This document shows, one piece after another, positions 27,581-36,952 of a stretch of DNA of 64,000 nt. Under the pieces are notes generated by a model. That model saw only the letters and a program-made list of their open reading frames with translations, had not been told where the DNA came from and ran no database searches. Origin of the DNA: Kiloniellaceae bacterium (GTDB lineage: Bacteria > Pseudomonadota > Alphaproteobacteria > Kiloniellales > J153); contig JAJFGJ010000006.1 of NCBI GenBank assembly GCA_021776175.1, positions 1-64,000 of the forward strand, given 5' to 3'. Both the position numbers and the translations under genes were made by a program. Each line of letters opens with the position of its first letter. Within the stretch, counting starts at the first letter, position 1.

Positions 27581-29208
27581 CCAATCTTGAATTTAGCGAA
27601 AAAGTCGTTGCCCTTGTCGTCGATCACGATGAAGGCCGGAAAGTCTTCGACTTCGATGCGCCAGATCGCTTCCATGCCGAATTCGTGATAGGCGATGTTC
27701 TCGACTTTCTTGATGCAATCCCGCGCCAGGCGCGCGCCCGGACCGCCAATCGAGGCTAGGTAGAATCCGCCATGTTTTTTGCAGGCCGCGCGGACCTGCG
27801 GGCTGCGATTCCCCTTGCCCAGGCTGATCATGGAGCCGCCGGCCGCTTGCAGGACGTCCATGTAGCTATCCATGCGCCCCGAGGTCGTCGGCCCGAAGGA
27901 ACCGGTGGCATAACCTTCCGGGGTCTTGGCCGGGCCGGCATAGTAGATCGGGAAATCACGGAAGTAATCCGGCAAGGGCTGGCCCGCTTGCATGAGGGAC
28001 AGCACCTTGGCATGGGCCATATCGCGCGCCACCGTCAAGGACCCGCTGAGCGAAAGCCGGGTACCGACCGGATGCTTGGTCAGTTCCGCCAAGGTCTCCG
28101 CCATGGGTTGGCGCAGGTCGATCTTAATGGGTGCGTCGACCAGGGAATCCTGCGCGACATCGGGCAGGTATTTGGCCGGATCGGTTTCCAGGGCCTCGAG
28201 AAACACGCCCTCGGCGGTAATCTTTCCCAACGCCTGACGATCGGCCGAGCAGGAAACGCCGATCCCGATCGGCAGGCTGGCGCCGTGGCGCGGCAGGCGA
28301 ATCACACGCACGTCGTGGCAAAAGTACTTGCCGCCGAACTGGGCTCCGATACCCATGTTCCGCGTCATTTCGTGGATATCCTCCTCCATGTCCAAATCGC
28401 GGATGGCATGAGGCTGTCCCGTGCCCTCGGTCGGCAAGCTGTCGAGGTAGCGGGTGCTCGCCAGCTTAACCGTCTTCAGAGTCATCTCGGCGCTGGTTCC
28501 ACCGATCACCACCGCCAGATGATAGGGCGGGCAAGCGGCGGTGCCGAGCGAGCGGATTTTCTCATCGAGAAACGGCATCAACTTCTCTTTACTCAGGAGC
28601 GCGGGGGTGCCCTGAAACAGAAACGTCTTGTTGGCCGACCCGCCCCCCTTGGCGATGAACAGGAACTTGTAAGCGTCCTCCCCTTCCGCATAGATCTCGA
28701 TCTGCGCCGGCAAATTGTCGCCGGAGTTCGATTCTTCGAAGGTGGATTTGGGAATAAGCTGGCTGTAACGCAGGTTCTTGTTCAGATAGGCGTCGCGTAC
28801 GCCGCCCGCCAAGGCGGCTTCGTCGCCGCCCTCGGTCCAGACCCGGCGTCCCTTCTTGCCCATGACGATCGCGGTGCCGGTATCCTGGCACATGGGCAAG
28901 ATGCCACCGGCGGAAATGTTCGCGTTTTTCAAAAGCTCGAAGGCGACGAAACGGTCCTGGGGCGAGGCCTCGGGATCGTCCAGGATCTTGCGCAACTGCC
29001 GCAGGTGACCTGGACGCAGCAGGTGGTTGATATCGGAAAAAGCTTGCTCCGCCAGGGCGTGCAGAGCCTCCGGCGCGACCTTCAGAATGGTCTGACCATT
29101 GAAGGTATCGGTTTCCACGCCGGTGTCCGAAATCTTGCGGTAGGGAGTCTTGTCTTCTCCCAAGGGAAACATCGGCACATGCTCCGGGCCGCCTGCCGCC
29201 TTATCCAT
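27577..29208 (-). CDS. Fumarate hydratase class I
   Basis: 543 residues, a normal length for the iron-sulfur-dependent two-domain class I fumarase (FumA/FumB type). It interconverts fumarate and malate in the TCA cycle. The three [4Fe-4S] cysteines are in [18 protein letters not shown] and GVSCSADRQ. The C-terminal part has [26 protein letters not shown] compressed as two motifs ([11 protein letters not shown] and [12 protein letters not shown]). The ATG at 29208 follows GGAG by 6 bases; a TTG four codons earlier lies on the ribosome-binding site itself and was rejected. It is upstream of, and overlaps, the carboxypeptidase gene. This enzyme is oxygen-sensitive, and no class II fumC is in the window. 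Confidence 0.94.
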   Translation of the reverse strand: MDKAAGGPEHVPMFPLGEDKTPYRKISDTGVETDTFNGQTILKVAPEALHALAEQAFSDINHLLRPGHLRQLRKILDDPEASPQDRFVAFELLKNANISAGGILPMCQDTGTAIVMGKKGRRVWTEGGDEAALAGGVRDAYLNKNLRYSQLIPKSTFEESNSGDNLPAQIEIYAEGEDAYKFLFIAKGGGSANKTFLFQGTPALLSKEKLMPFLDEKIRSLGTAACPPYHLAVVIGGTSAEMTLKTVKLASTRYLDSLPTEGTGQPHAIRDLDMEEDIHEMTRNMGIGAQFGGKYFCHDVRVIRLPRHGASLPIGIGVSCSADRQALGKITAEGVFLEALETDPAKYLPDVAQDSLVDAPIKIDLRQPMAETLAELTKHPVGTRLSLSGSLTVARDMAHAKVLSLMQAGQPLPDYFRDFPIYYAGPAKTPEGYATGSFGPTTSGRMDSYMDVLQAAGGSMISLGKGNRSPQVRAACKKHGGFYLASIGGPGARLARDCIKKVENIAYHEFGMEAIWRIEVEDFPAFIVIDDKGNDFFAKFKIG

Positions 29209-29399
29209 CTTGCTCTCCAAGGTTCGCCCTGCCCCCCGCCGGGACTATGCAGCATAACGGGGCGGGGTGTGGTCGCTCAAGCGCCGCCGCCTACTTGGCG
29301 CGAACCGGGCTCCCGGATTTTGTTCATTGCGGCGCTCCCGGTCCCATGTAAAAAGGGTATTTGCATCAACCCTTTGTGACTTATTGGAGGCTGTTCCGC

Positions 29400-30437
29400 G
29401 TGCCGGCCGAAACAACAAACGGAATCGTTTATCACCCAGCCGAAATGCCGGAAGCAGGCAAGCTCGCGACCCTGGCGGATGGCGTGCACTGGCTGCGCAT
29501 GCCCCTGCCCTTCGCGCTCGACCACATCAACCTCTGGGTTCTCGATGACGACGAGGGCTGCACCCTGGTCGATTGCGGCCTGGCGACGGACGAAACGCGC
29601 CATGCCTGGGAGGCCGTATTCCAAGATCCCGCCTTCAAGGGCCCGGTCCGGCGCGTGATCTCGACCCACTTCCATCCGGATCATGTGGGCCTGGCGGGCT
29701 GGTTGTGCGCGCGCTGGAACGTGCCGCTTTGCATGACCCACAGCGAATGGCTGACCGGGCGCATGATCTCGCTCGATACTTCACCGGCCATCGTATCCAG
29801 CCAGGCCGCGTTTTACCGCGCCGCCGGGTGCGCCGAGGATTTCCTGGCTGCCGTCGAGTCGCGCGGCAATGCCTACGCCAGCCGGATCGACCCGATACCG
29901 GCCGAATTCCATCGCCTGCGCGATAACGACACCCTATGTATCGGCGGGCGGTCCTGGCGGATCATGGTCGGGCGCGGCCACGCGCCGGAGCACGCGACCC
30001 TCTATTGCGCCGAGTTGGGATTACTGATTTCGGGCGATCAAATCCTGCCGCGCATCTCGCCCAATGTCGGAGTCTGGGCCAACGAGCCGGAGGCCGAGCC
30101 GCTAAGCGACTTTCTGGATTCCTTGGAACTCTTCAAAACCTTGCCGGCCGATACCCTGGTCCTGCCCTCGCACGACCGGCCCTTTCATGGCCTGCACCCC
30201 CGGCTCGACGATCTCGCGGCCCATCACGACGCCCGCCTCAGCGATCTGCTCGGCGCGCTCTACCGGCCCATGACCGCCATGGAGGCGGCGCCGGCCTTGT
30301 TCCGCCGCAAGCTCGATCATCACCAGACCGGTTTCGCGGTCGGCGAAGTCTTGGCCCACCTGCACCTGCTGCGCGCCCGCGAGCAGGTGACGCGAACACG
30401 AGAGGCGGACGGAATACACCGGTATCAACGCACTTGA
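29400..30437 (+). CDS. Metallo-beta-lactamase-fold hydrolase
   Basis: 345 residues with a complete MBL-fold metal site: HFHPDH, the later GRGHAPEH, the aspartate in ISGDQILP and the histidine in LPSHDRP. It is a cytoplasmic hydrolase; family members include glyoxalase II-like thioesterases and RNases, and the substrate is not clear. A roughly 90-residue winged-helix-like tail follows, as in LACTB2-type members. The start chosen is the GTG at 29400, which has GGAGG 9 bases upstream and gives MPAETTNGIVYH; a TTG at 29361 is unsupported. Its last 13 bases overlap the convergent HAD phosphatase gene. Confidence 0.88.
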   Translation: MPAETTNGIVYHPAEMPEAGKLATLADGVHWLRMPLPFALDHINLWVLDDDEGCTLVDCGLATDETRHAWEAVFQDPAFKGPVRRVISTHFHPDHVGLAGWLCARWNVPLCMTHSEWLTGRMISLDTSPAIVSSQAAFYRAAGCAEDFLAAVESRGNAYASRIDPIPAEFHRLRDNDTLCIGGRSWRIMVGRGHAPEHATLYCAELGLLISGDQILPRISPNVGVWANEPEAEPLSDFLDSLELFKTLPADTLVLPSHDRPFHGLHPRLDDLAAHHDARLSDLLGALYRPMTAMEAAPALFRRKLDHHQTGFAVGEVLAHLHLLRAREQVTRTREADGIHRYQRT

Positions 30438-31132
30438 TTCAGAACGCATTCCAAATCCGCGATACTGTCCAGCACATGATCGGCCAGGGATTCCAAATCA
30501 GCCCGCTCTCCGGTTCCGGTTAGAACCGCGACCAGAAGTCCCACACCGGCCGCCCGGCCCATGTCCAGATCGTGCCGATTATCGCCCACCACCGCGATCT
30601 CCCGCGCGGACAAGCCCGTTTTGTCGCAAAAGGCGTGGACCATTCCGGGCTCCGGCTTCACGCCGTGACCGCTATCGTAGCCGGCAAAAAAATCAAAGTG
30701 GCCGAGGACATCGAAGCGGCCCAAGGTCGCTTCGATCCCGGCGGCGCTATCGCTGGTCGCGATACCCAAGGCGAGCCCGCGCGCCTTTAGCCGGTTCAGG
30801 GTCGGCGCGAGATCGGGTACCGGCACCGAACTGGTGCGCCCTTGGGTTTGAAAGATATCGTCGATCGCCTCGACCAATGCGGCGAGTTCCCAATCGGCCG
30901 CATGCGCGTGCCAGGTAGCGGCGATTTCGAGCGTGTTTCCGGCCGCCAGCACCGCATTGCCCGCGATCCGTCCGGTCCCGCGATCGTAACCGCCGATATG
31001 CAGGAGCCGCTCGCACAGATCGGCATCGCCGCGCGCGGCGGCCAGGGCGGCGGCCCGATTCGCCGGCATCCAGGTCGCGGCGTAGTCGAGCAAGGTGCCG
31101 TCCTTGTCGAAAAGAATACCGTGTATGGCCAT
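30425..31132 (-). CDS. gph: HAD-family phosphatase, phosphoglycolate phosphatase-like
   Basis: 235 residues of the haloacid dehalogenase family. The nucleophile motif is DKDGTLLD (about residues 8-15), motif II is GIATSD, the motif III lysine is in GVKPEPG, and motif IV is VGDNRHDLDMGRAAG. The four-helix cap after motif I is typical of Gph/PGP enzymes, which remove phosphate from 2-phosphoglycolate. The substrate could be another small phosphate ester. The ATG at 31132 gives MAIHGILFDKDGT. It lies 17 bases after the choV stop on the same strand, so it is probably the last gene of the choline transporter operon. Its 3' end overlaps the convergent MBL gene. Confidence 0.83.
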   Translation of the reverse strand: MAIHGILFDKDGTLLDYAATWMPANRAAALAAARGDADLCERLLHIGGYDRGTGRIAGNAVLAAGNTLEIAATWHAHAADWELAALVEAIDDIFQTQGRTSSVPVPDLAPTLNRLKARGLALGIATSDSAAGIEATLGRFDVLGHFDFFAGYDSGHGVKPEPGMVHAFCDKTGLSAREIAVVGDNRHDLDMGRAAGVGLLVAVLTGTGERADLESLADHVLDSIADLECVLNQVR

Positions 31133-31149
31133 GTAGCGAGCCGCGGCGA

Positions 31150-32370
31150 TCAGGCTGGGGGCGGTTGTTGACCGGCCGAATCGGCCTGGCGCAGGATACC
31201 CCGGTAGATTTCCTCGTCCCCGCACACTCCGACCAGCCTGCCGTTATCGACCAGCGCCACCGGGTGCCCGCTAGCCTGGCGCAGGCGGATCGCGCCGTGC
31301 ATCGACATGTCCACCGGCCCAAGGATGAGAGCGGCGCCATCGATAGCTAAGTTGTCGAGGGCATCGGAATCGGCATCGGGATCGAAGCGCAACATCTTCC
31401 CGGCCTTGCCATCCAGGGTCACGCCCTGGGGCGCGCCATCGCCATCCAGGGTAACCCGGAACCGCCCGCCACGATCCAAGAGCACGGAATCGCCGTCGCG
31501 CTTTAGGTCTTCGAGCGAGGTCATGAGCGACCCGCCGCGCAGAACGTTCAAGGGATTCATATGGGCGACGAACTCAGCCACGTATTCGTTGGCGGGGTTG
31601 AGGACGATCTCCTCGGGCTCGCCGTACTGGACGATGCGGCCCCCCTCCATGATCGCGATGTGGGTGCCGATTTTAAGGGCCTCGTCGAGATCGTGGCTGA
31701 CGAAAATAATGGTCTTACGCAGCGACCTTTGCAAATCCAGCAACTCGTCCTGCAAGTGACTCCGGATCAAGGGATCGAGGGCGGAAAACGGCTCATCCAT
31801 GAGCAGGATATCGGCGTCGGTGGCGAAAGCGCGCGCAAGTCCCACCCGTTGCTGCATGCCGCCCGACAACTCGTGCGCGAACTTGTCCTTCCACTGGTCC
31901 AGGCCGACAAGGCGAAGCTTTTCCTCGACGATTCGCGTGCGCTCCGCCTTGGCCGCACCGCGAAGCTCAAGACCGAAACCGACGTTCTCCGCCACGGTCC
32001 GCCAAGGCAGCAAGGCGAACTGCTGAAACACCATGGCGATCCGGTTCATGCGCAGGCGGCGCAGGGTCGCGGGATCGCAACGCGCCACATCGACGCTCGC
32101 GCCATCGTCCTTGACCAAGACCTGGCCCCGGCTGGTTTCGTTCAAACCGTTGACGCAGCGTAGAAGCGTGGACTTGCCTGAGCCGGATAGGCCCATGAGA
32201 ACGCAGACCTCGCCTTCCTCGATGGAGATAGAGGCGCCTGCGACACCGACCACGCTGCCGGTCTCGGCCAAAATCGCATCACGGTCCTGTCCCTGATCGA
32301 GCAACGCCAAGGCGCGCTGCGGCTCGTCGCCGAAGATGACATCGACATCGCGGAACTCAACAGCTGGCAC
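31150..32370 (-). CDS. choV: Choline/betaine ABC transporter ATP-binding protein ChoV
   Basis: 406-residue ATPase of the ProV/OpuAA type. It has Walker A GLSGSGKST, the signature LSGGMQQR, Walker B ILLMDEPFSALD, and the glutamine loop VFQQFALLPWRTVAEN, all family-typical. The C-terminal part (about residues 285-400) is a CBS-type region that senses ionic strength or nucleotides in relatives. It energises uptake of choline through ChoW. It lies 3 bases after the choW stop and 17 before the HAD phosphatase. Confidence 0.92.
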   Translation of the reverse strand: MPAVEFRDVDVIFGDEPQRALALLDQGQDRDAILAETGSVVGVAGASISIEEGEVCVLMGLSGSGKSTLLRCVNGLNETSRGQVLVKDDGASVDVARCDPATLRRLRMNRIAMVFQQFALLPWRTVAENVGFGLELRGAAKAERTRIVEEKLRLVGLDQWKDKFAHELSGGMQQRVGLARAFATDADILLMDEPFSALDPLIRSHLQDELLDLQRSLRKTIIFVSHDLDEALKIGTHIAIMEGGRIVQYGEPEEIVLNPANEYVAEFVAHMNPLNVLRGGSLMTSLEDLKRDGDSVLLDRGGRFRVTLDGDGAPQGVTLDGKAGKMLRFDPDADSDALDNLAIDGAALILGPVDMSMHGAIRLRQASGHPVALVDNGRLVGVCGDEEIYRGILRQADSAGQQPPPA

Positions 32371-32373
32371 GAT

Positions 32374-33222
32374 CTATTTCCCCTCGCCCTTGGGTTCGCG
32401 CTGCTTGCAGATGCGATCCAGCAGGATGGCCACGATCACGATCGCCAGGCCGGCCTCGAAACCCTTGGCGATGTTGACCGTGTTGAGGGCGCGCACCACC
32501 GGCTTGCCCAAGCCATCGGCGCCGACCAGGGCGGCGATGACGACCATGGACAGGGACAACATGATGCACTGGGTAAGCCCGGCCATGATCGTCGGCATGG
32601 CGTGCGGCAGTTCGACCTTCCAGAGCAGCTGACGCTTGGTTGCGCCAAAGGACTGACCGGCCTCTATCAGAGGTTTGGGGACCGAGGAAATGCCCAGATG
32701 CGTCAGGCGGATGGGTGCCGGAATCGCGAAGATCACGGTCGAGATAAGGCCCGGCACGACCCCCAATCCAAACAGGATCAGGGTCGGAATCAAATAGACG
32801 AAGGTCGGGATGGTTTGCATCAGGTCCAGAACCGGACGCAATCCCGTGTAAAGCCAAGGCCGATGCGCAGCGGCAATGCCGACCGGAATTCCGACCGCCA
32901 TGCACACCGCGGTGGAAAACACCACCAGCGACAGCGTTTCGATCGTTTCGTCCCAATAGCCGAGATTGATGACCAGCAATAGCGCCGCGATCATGGCCAG
33001 AGCCATTTTCCAGGACCTGTGCAGTCCATAGGCCAGGGCCGCGATCATGGCGACCAGAATAAGCGGCGGGAACCACTGAAGGACGTCGATAAGACCCACG
33101 ATCAGGAAGCTGAGAACATCGGCTATCAGATCGAAAAACCAAGCGGCATGATCGTTCAGCAAATCGACCATGCCTCGAATCCACTTGCCCAGCGGAATTT
33201 TATTGTCGGTCAGCCATTCCAT
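32374..33222 (-). CDS. choW: Choline/betaine ABC transporter permease ChoW
   Basis: 282-residue inner-membrane permease of the ProW/OpuAB family, with a short amphipathic N-terminus, about six helices and the EAA-like cytoplasmic loop (LIEAGQSFGATKRQLLWKVELP). It forms the channel for the substrate delivered by ChoX. It sits between choX (74-base gap) and choV (3-base gap) in one operon. Confidence 0.92.
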   Translation of the reverse strand: MEWLTDNKIPLGKWIRGMVDLLNDHAAWFFDLIADVLSFLIVGLIDVLQWFPPLILVAMIAALAYGLHRSWKMALAMIAALLLVINLGYWDETIETLSLVVFSTAVCMAVGIPVGIAAAHRPWLYTGLRPVLDLMQTIPTFVYLIPTLILFGLGVVPGLISTVIFAIPAPIRLTHLGISSVPKPLIEAGQSFGATKRQLLWKVELPHAMPTIMAGLTQCIMLSLSMVVIAALVGADGLGKPVVRALNTVNIAKGFEAGLAIVIVAILLDRICKQREPKGEGK

Positions 33223-33296
33223 GACGCCCCCGGAAATTTGGAACGCGGCCGGAGCCTGCCCGGCCCGGCCGCGTTCCGGTCGATTTTAGTTCGCCG

Positions 33297-34256
33297 TTAG
33301 AGACCCAGGTGCGACTTAGCCGCCGCCAGGCCGTTCTTGCCGTCCAGGGTCGTGACCCCGGCCAGCCACGTGTCCAGAACCCCCGGGTTCTTCTTCAGCC
33401 AAGCCGTGGCCGCGTCGTCCGGTTCCTCGCCGTCGTTGAGGATCGCGCCCATGATTTCGTTTTCCATGGCCAGGGTGAATTCTTGGTTCGCCAGCAGCTT
33501 GCCGACATTCGGACAGTCGCCGCTATAGCCCTTGCGGGTGTTGGTGAAGACCGAGGCACCGCCGAGATTGGGGCCGAACCAGTCATCGCCACCCGAGAGA
33601 TAGACCATGTCGAAGTTGGCGTTCATGGGATGAGGCTCCCAACCCAGGAACACGACCGGGGCTTTTTTCCGCACCGAGCGCGCGACCTGGGCCAACATGC
33701 CTTGCTCCGAGGATTCCACGACGCTAAAGCCTTTCAAGCCGAAGGCATTGTCGTCGATCATGCTTTGGATCAGGCGATTGCCGTCGTTGCCGGGCTCGAT
33801 ACCGTAAATTTTTCCGTCCAGCTGGTCCTTGAACTTGGCAATGTCGGCGAAGGTTTTGAGGCCCGCGTCCGCGGTCGTCTTATTGACCGCCAAGGTGTAC
33901 TTGGCGCCGAGCAGGTTCGCCTTGGCCAGCACCGCGACCGAACCGTCATCGCGGTAGGGCGCCAGGTCGGCCTCCATGGTCGGCATCCAGTTGCCCAGGA
34001 AAACATCGACATCGCCATTCTTCATGCTGGCATAGGTTACCGGCACCGACAGAATCTGGGCCTTGGGGCTGTAACCGAGGCCTTCGAGTACAACCGACGT
34101 CGCCGCCGTCGTCGCGGTGATATCGGTCCAGCCCACGTCGGAGAAGCGGACAACCTGGCACGCAGCCGGATCGGCCGCCTGCACCGTCGGCGCAACCAGT
34201 AGGGCGCCTGAAACCGCCCCTAGGGCCAAAATTTTTCTAATGGTTATCGCTGTCAT
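33297..34256 (-). CDS. choX: Periplasmic choline-binding protein ChoX
   Basis: 319 residues with a Sec signal peptide (about residues 1-24, cleavage near VQAA). It is an OpuAC-type solute-binding protein. The four aromatic residues that cage choline in Sinorhizobium ChoX have matching positions here: Trp in DVGWTD, Trp in GNWMPTM, Tyr in KYTLAVNK and Trp in FLGWEPHPM. It should bind choline, and acetylcholine more weakly, in the periplasm. The ATG at 34256 has GAAGGAGG upstream; a longer frame to 34358 is not supported. It is the first gene of the choXWV operon and diverges from the regulator gene. Confidence 0.92.
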   Translation of the reverse strand: MTAITIRKILALGAVSGALLVAPTVQAADPAACQVVRFSDVGWTDITATTAATSVVLEGLGYSPKAQILSVPVTYASMKNGDVDVFLGNWMPTMEADLAPYRDDGSVAVLAKANLLGAKYTLAVNKTTADAGLKTFADIAKFKDQLDGKIYGIEPGNDGNRLIQSMIDDNAFGLKGFSVVESSEQGMLAQVARSVRKKAPVVFLGWEPHPMNANFDMVYLSGGDDWFGPNLGGASVFTNTRKGYSGDCPNVGKLLANQEFTLAMENEIMGAILNDGEEPDDAATAWLKKNPGVLDTWLAGVTTLDGKNGLAAAKSHLGL

Positions 34257-34404
34257 TTCGCTCTTGCCTCCTTCTTTTTCATTCCTGTCCGCCTCGCAAG
34301 CGTATTCGGTTCGAATTGAACGGCGAATTCTTCGCAAGATCAATGACAATGCGACCAAGGGTCAAAGCGGCGATGTTGGCGCTAAGCGCGAGTCGCTCGA
34401 TCTC

Positions 34405-34433
34405 TTGTCGAGCAAGAACGCTTCGTTTATAGT
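34405..34433 (+). promoter_or_regulatory. Promoter of the choline-locus regulator, apparently leaderless
   Basis: TTGTCG (34405-34410), a 17-base spacer and TATAGT (34428-34433) form a good sigma70-type promoter. The ATG of the regulator is at 34440, where transcription should begin. No ribosome-binding site lies between. An imperfect palindrome GTTC-GAATT-GAAC at 34309-34321, nearer to choX, is a possible operator. Confidence 0.6.
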
Positions 34434-34439
34434 CGAATT

Positions 34440-35144
34440 ATGGTTGAAATCCCTTATATCGCCAAGGCCGGGGCCCTGATTGGAGACCCGGCGCGCGCCA
34501 ACATCCTCATTTCCTTGATGGACGGCATGGCGCGCACCGCGACCGAGCTTGCCTATATCGCCGGCGTTTCGCCGCAAACGGCCAGCAGTCATCTGGCCAA
34601 GATGGTCGAGGGGCGATTTATGACCATGGCCCGGCAGGGGCGCCACCGCTATTACCGTATCGCCAGCCCCCAGGTCATGGAAGCCATCGAGGTCTTATCC
34701 CGGCTCGCGGGCGACGCCCCTCCCCGTCATCGCAGGCCGGGACCGCGCGACGAGGCCATGCGGACAGCCCGGTTTTGCTACGATCATTTCGCCGGACGCT
34801 TGGGTGTCTTGCTGACCAACGGCCTCTTGGCGCAAGGGTACCTGATCCGCCAAGGCGACGATTTCTCGGTAACGGATTCCGGCGCCGTTCTTTTCGACAA
34901 CTTCGGCATAGATCTCGCCTCGGCGCGCGGGCGCCGACGGGCCTTCGCCCGCGCGTGCATGGACTGGAGCGAGCGCCGCCCCCACGTCGCGGGGGCCCTG
35001 GGCGCCGCCTTGGCGGCAAGGTGTATCGAGCTCGAATGGGTCAAACGGGACTCCGGCAGCCGAACCATCGACATCACCGAAGCCGGATACCAGGGCCTGC
35101 GCGATACCTTTGGCGTGCTTCTCGGTGTCGGGCGGGCGGCCTAA
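34440..35144 (+). CDS. ArsR-like winged-helix transcriptional regulator
   Basis: 234 residues. The N-terminal winged-helix domain (about residues 8-95) has the recognition helix SPQTASSHLAKMVEG and the wing TMARQGRHRYYRI, as in ArsR-family proteins. The second half (about 105-230) is a ligand-binding or dimerisation region without the ArsR metal-site cysteines: only two cysteines are present. It is divergent from choXWV and upstream of betA, so it probably controls choline uptake and oxidation, perhaps with choline or a derivative as effector. It is not the TetR-type BetI usual at bet loci. It appears to be translated from a leaderless transcript. Confidence 0.83.
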   Translation: MVEIPYIAKAGALIGDPARANILISLMDGMARTATELAYIAGVSPQTASSHLAKMVEGRFMTMARQGRHRYYRIASPQVMEAIEVLSRLAGDAPPRHRRPGPRDEAMRTARFCYDHFAGRLGVLLTNGLLAQGYLIRQGDDFSVTDSGAVLFDNFGIDLASARGRRRAFARACMDWSERRPHVAGALGAALAARCIELEWVKRDSGSRTIDITEAGYQGLRDTFGVLLGVGRAA

Positions 35145-35210
35145 GACTTGCTCCCGCCCATATGAAGCGGCTAAGTGGGATGCACCCCGAGCACGAAGGT
35201 CAAGCATCCC

Positions 35211-36878
35211 ATGTCTGAGACGGAAGTTTTCGATTTCATCATCGTCGGAGCCGGGTCGGCCGGCTGCGTTCTGGCCAATCGGCTCAGCGAGGACGCCAGT
35301 ATCTCGGTGCTGCTGATCGAGGCCGGCGGGTCGGACCGCAGTATCTTCGTGCAAATGCCGACGGCGCTCTCGATTCCCATGAACATGGCGCGCTTCAACT
35401 GGTTCTTCGAATCGGAGCCAGAACCCTTCATGGACGGCCGCCGTTTGCACTGCCCGCGCGGCAAGGGTCTTGGCGGCTCATCCTCTATCAACGGCATGGT
35501 CCACGTCCGCGGGCACGCTTGCGATTTCGACGAGTGGGAGGAACACGGCGCGTCGGGTTGGGCCTATCGCGACTGCCTGCCCTACTTCCGCCGGGCGGAG
35601 ACCTGGAAGGGCGGCGCCGATGCCTATCGCGGCGGCGATGGTCCCCTGGCGGTCTGCAACGGCAACGAGATGCGAAACCCGCTGTATCGGGCTTTCATCG
35701 AGGCGGGACAGCAAGCGGGCTACTTAAAGACCGAGGATTACAACGGCGAACGCCAGGAAGGCTTCGGCGCCATGCACATGGCCGTCAAGGACGGCGTGCG
35801 CTGCTCAACCGCCAAGGCTTACCTCGGCCCCGCCCGTTCCCGGCCCAACCTGAAGGTGATCGCGAAAACACTGACCCATCGTGTGGTGTTGGAGGGCCGC
35901 GAGGCGGCCGGGATCGTTTATGAGCGAGGCGGAAAAATGACGACCGCGCGCGCCCGGCGCGAGGTGATTCTTTCCGCCGGTTCCATCGGTTCGCCCACCT
36001 TGTTGCAAGCCTCGGGTTTAGGACCGGCCCAGGTTTTGAAGGATGCCGGCGTGCCGGTCGTCCACGACTTACCCGGCGTCGGCGAGAATCTTCAAGACCA
36101 CTTGGAGGTCTATTTCCAAATCCGCTGCACCCAGCCGATCACCTTGAACGGCTGGCTCGATCCCTGGCACAAGTTCCTGATCGGGGCGCGCTGGATCTTA
36201 TTCAAGGACGGCCTGGGCGCGACCAACCATTTCGAATCCTGCGCCTTCATCCGCTCGCGCGCCGGGATCAAGTGGCCCGATATCCAGTATCACTTCCTGC
36301 CCGCCGCCATGCGCTACGACGGCAGGGCGTCATTCAAGGGCCACGGGTTTCAGGTCCACGTTGGCCCGAACAAACCGAAAAGCCGGGGCCACGTCCGCAT
36401 CTCCTCCCCCGATCCGCGCGCCAAGCCAAAAATCCTATTCAACTACCTGGAACACGCGGACGACCGGGCGGCCTTTCGCGCCTGCATCCGCCTGACCCGC
36501 GAGATCATCGGCCAGCACGCCTTCGATCCCTATCGCGGCGCGGAAATCCAACCGGGCGCGGAGATCGTCGAGGACGAGGCCATGGATGCCTGGATCCGGC
36601 AAAACGCCGAAAGCGCCTATCACCCCTCCTGCACCTGCAAGATCGGCGGCCCAAGCGACCCCATGGCTGTCCTCGATCCCGAATGCAGGGTGCGGGGAAT
36701 CGAAAACTTACGGGTTGTCGACTCCTCGGTTTTTCCGACTATAGCCAACGGCAATCTCAACGCCCCGACCGTCATGGTCGGCGAAAAAGCCGCCGACATT
36801 ATCCTCGGCCGCCCGCCGCTCGCCCCCTCCAACGCCCCGGTCGCCATCGCGCCGGAGTGGGAGACCAAGCAGCGCTGA
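35211..36878 (+). CDS. betA: GMC-family oxidoreductase, choline dehydrogenase
   Basis: 555-residue FAD flavoprotein. It has the dinucleotide-binding motif [17 protein letters not shown], the second GMC signature near [16 protein letters not shown], and the catalytic His and Asn in [12 protein letters not shown] and [12 protein letters not shown]. The choline-dehydrogenase-type SCTCKIG sequence supports oxidation of choline to betaine aldehyde. The nearby choline importer is strong support. A betB (betaine aldehyde dehydrogenase) is not in the window, so the second oxidation is done by this enzyme or elsewhere. The ATG at 35211 gives [13 protein letters not shown]. It follows the regulator gene on the same strand by 66 bases. 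Confidence 0.85.
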   Translation: MSETEVFDFIIVGAGSAGCVLANRLSEDASISVLLIEAGGSDRSIFVQMPTALSIPMNMARFNWFFESEPEPFMDGRRLHCPRGKGLGGSSSINGMVHVRGHACDFDEWEEHGASGWAYRDCLPYFRRAETWKGGADAYRGGDGPLAVCNGNEMRNPLYRAFIEAGQQAGYLKTEDYNGERQEGFGAMHMAVKDGVRCSTAKAYLGPARSRPNLKVIAKTLTHRVVLEGREAAGIVYERGGKMTTARARREVILSAGSIGSPTLLQASGLGPAQVLKDAGVPVVHDLPGVGENLQDHLEVYFQIRCTQPITLNGWLDPWHKFLIGARWILFKDGLGATNHFESCAFIRSRAGIKWPDIQYHFLPAAMRYDGRASFKGHGFQVHVGPNKPKSRGHVRISSPDPRAKPKILFNYLEHADDRAAFRACIRLTREIIGQHAFDPYRGAEIQPGAEIVEDEAMDAWIRQNAESAYHPSCTCKIGGPSDPMAVLDPECRVRGIENLRVVDSSVFPTIANGNLNAPTVMVGEKAADIILGRPPLAPSNAPVAIAPEWETKQR

Positions 36879-36952
36879 TTCACGCAAAGGCAAGAGCGGC
36901 CGGTTGTGACGCGCGGTCAAAGAAGCTAGCCTTTTCGAAGCTTTGAGCGAGC

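Noticed and set aside
27772..29379. A 535-codon plus-strand frame across the fumarase gene
   Set aside because: It is the antisense shadow of the fumarase reading frame. The fumarase frame carries all three iron-sulfur cysteines, and this one has no family features.
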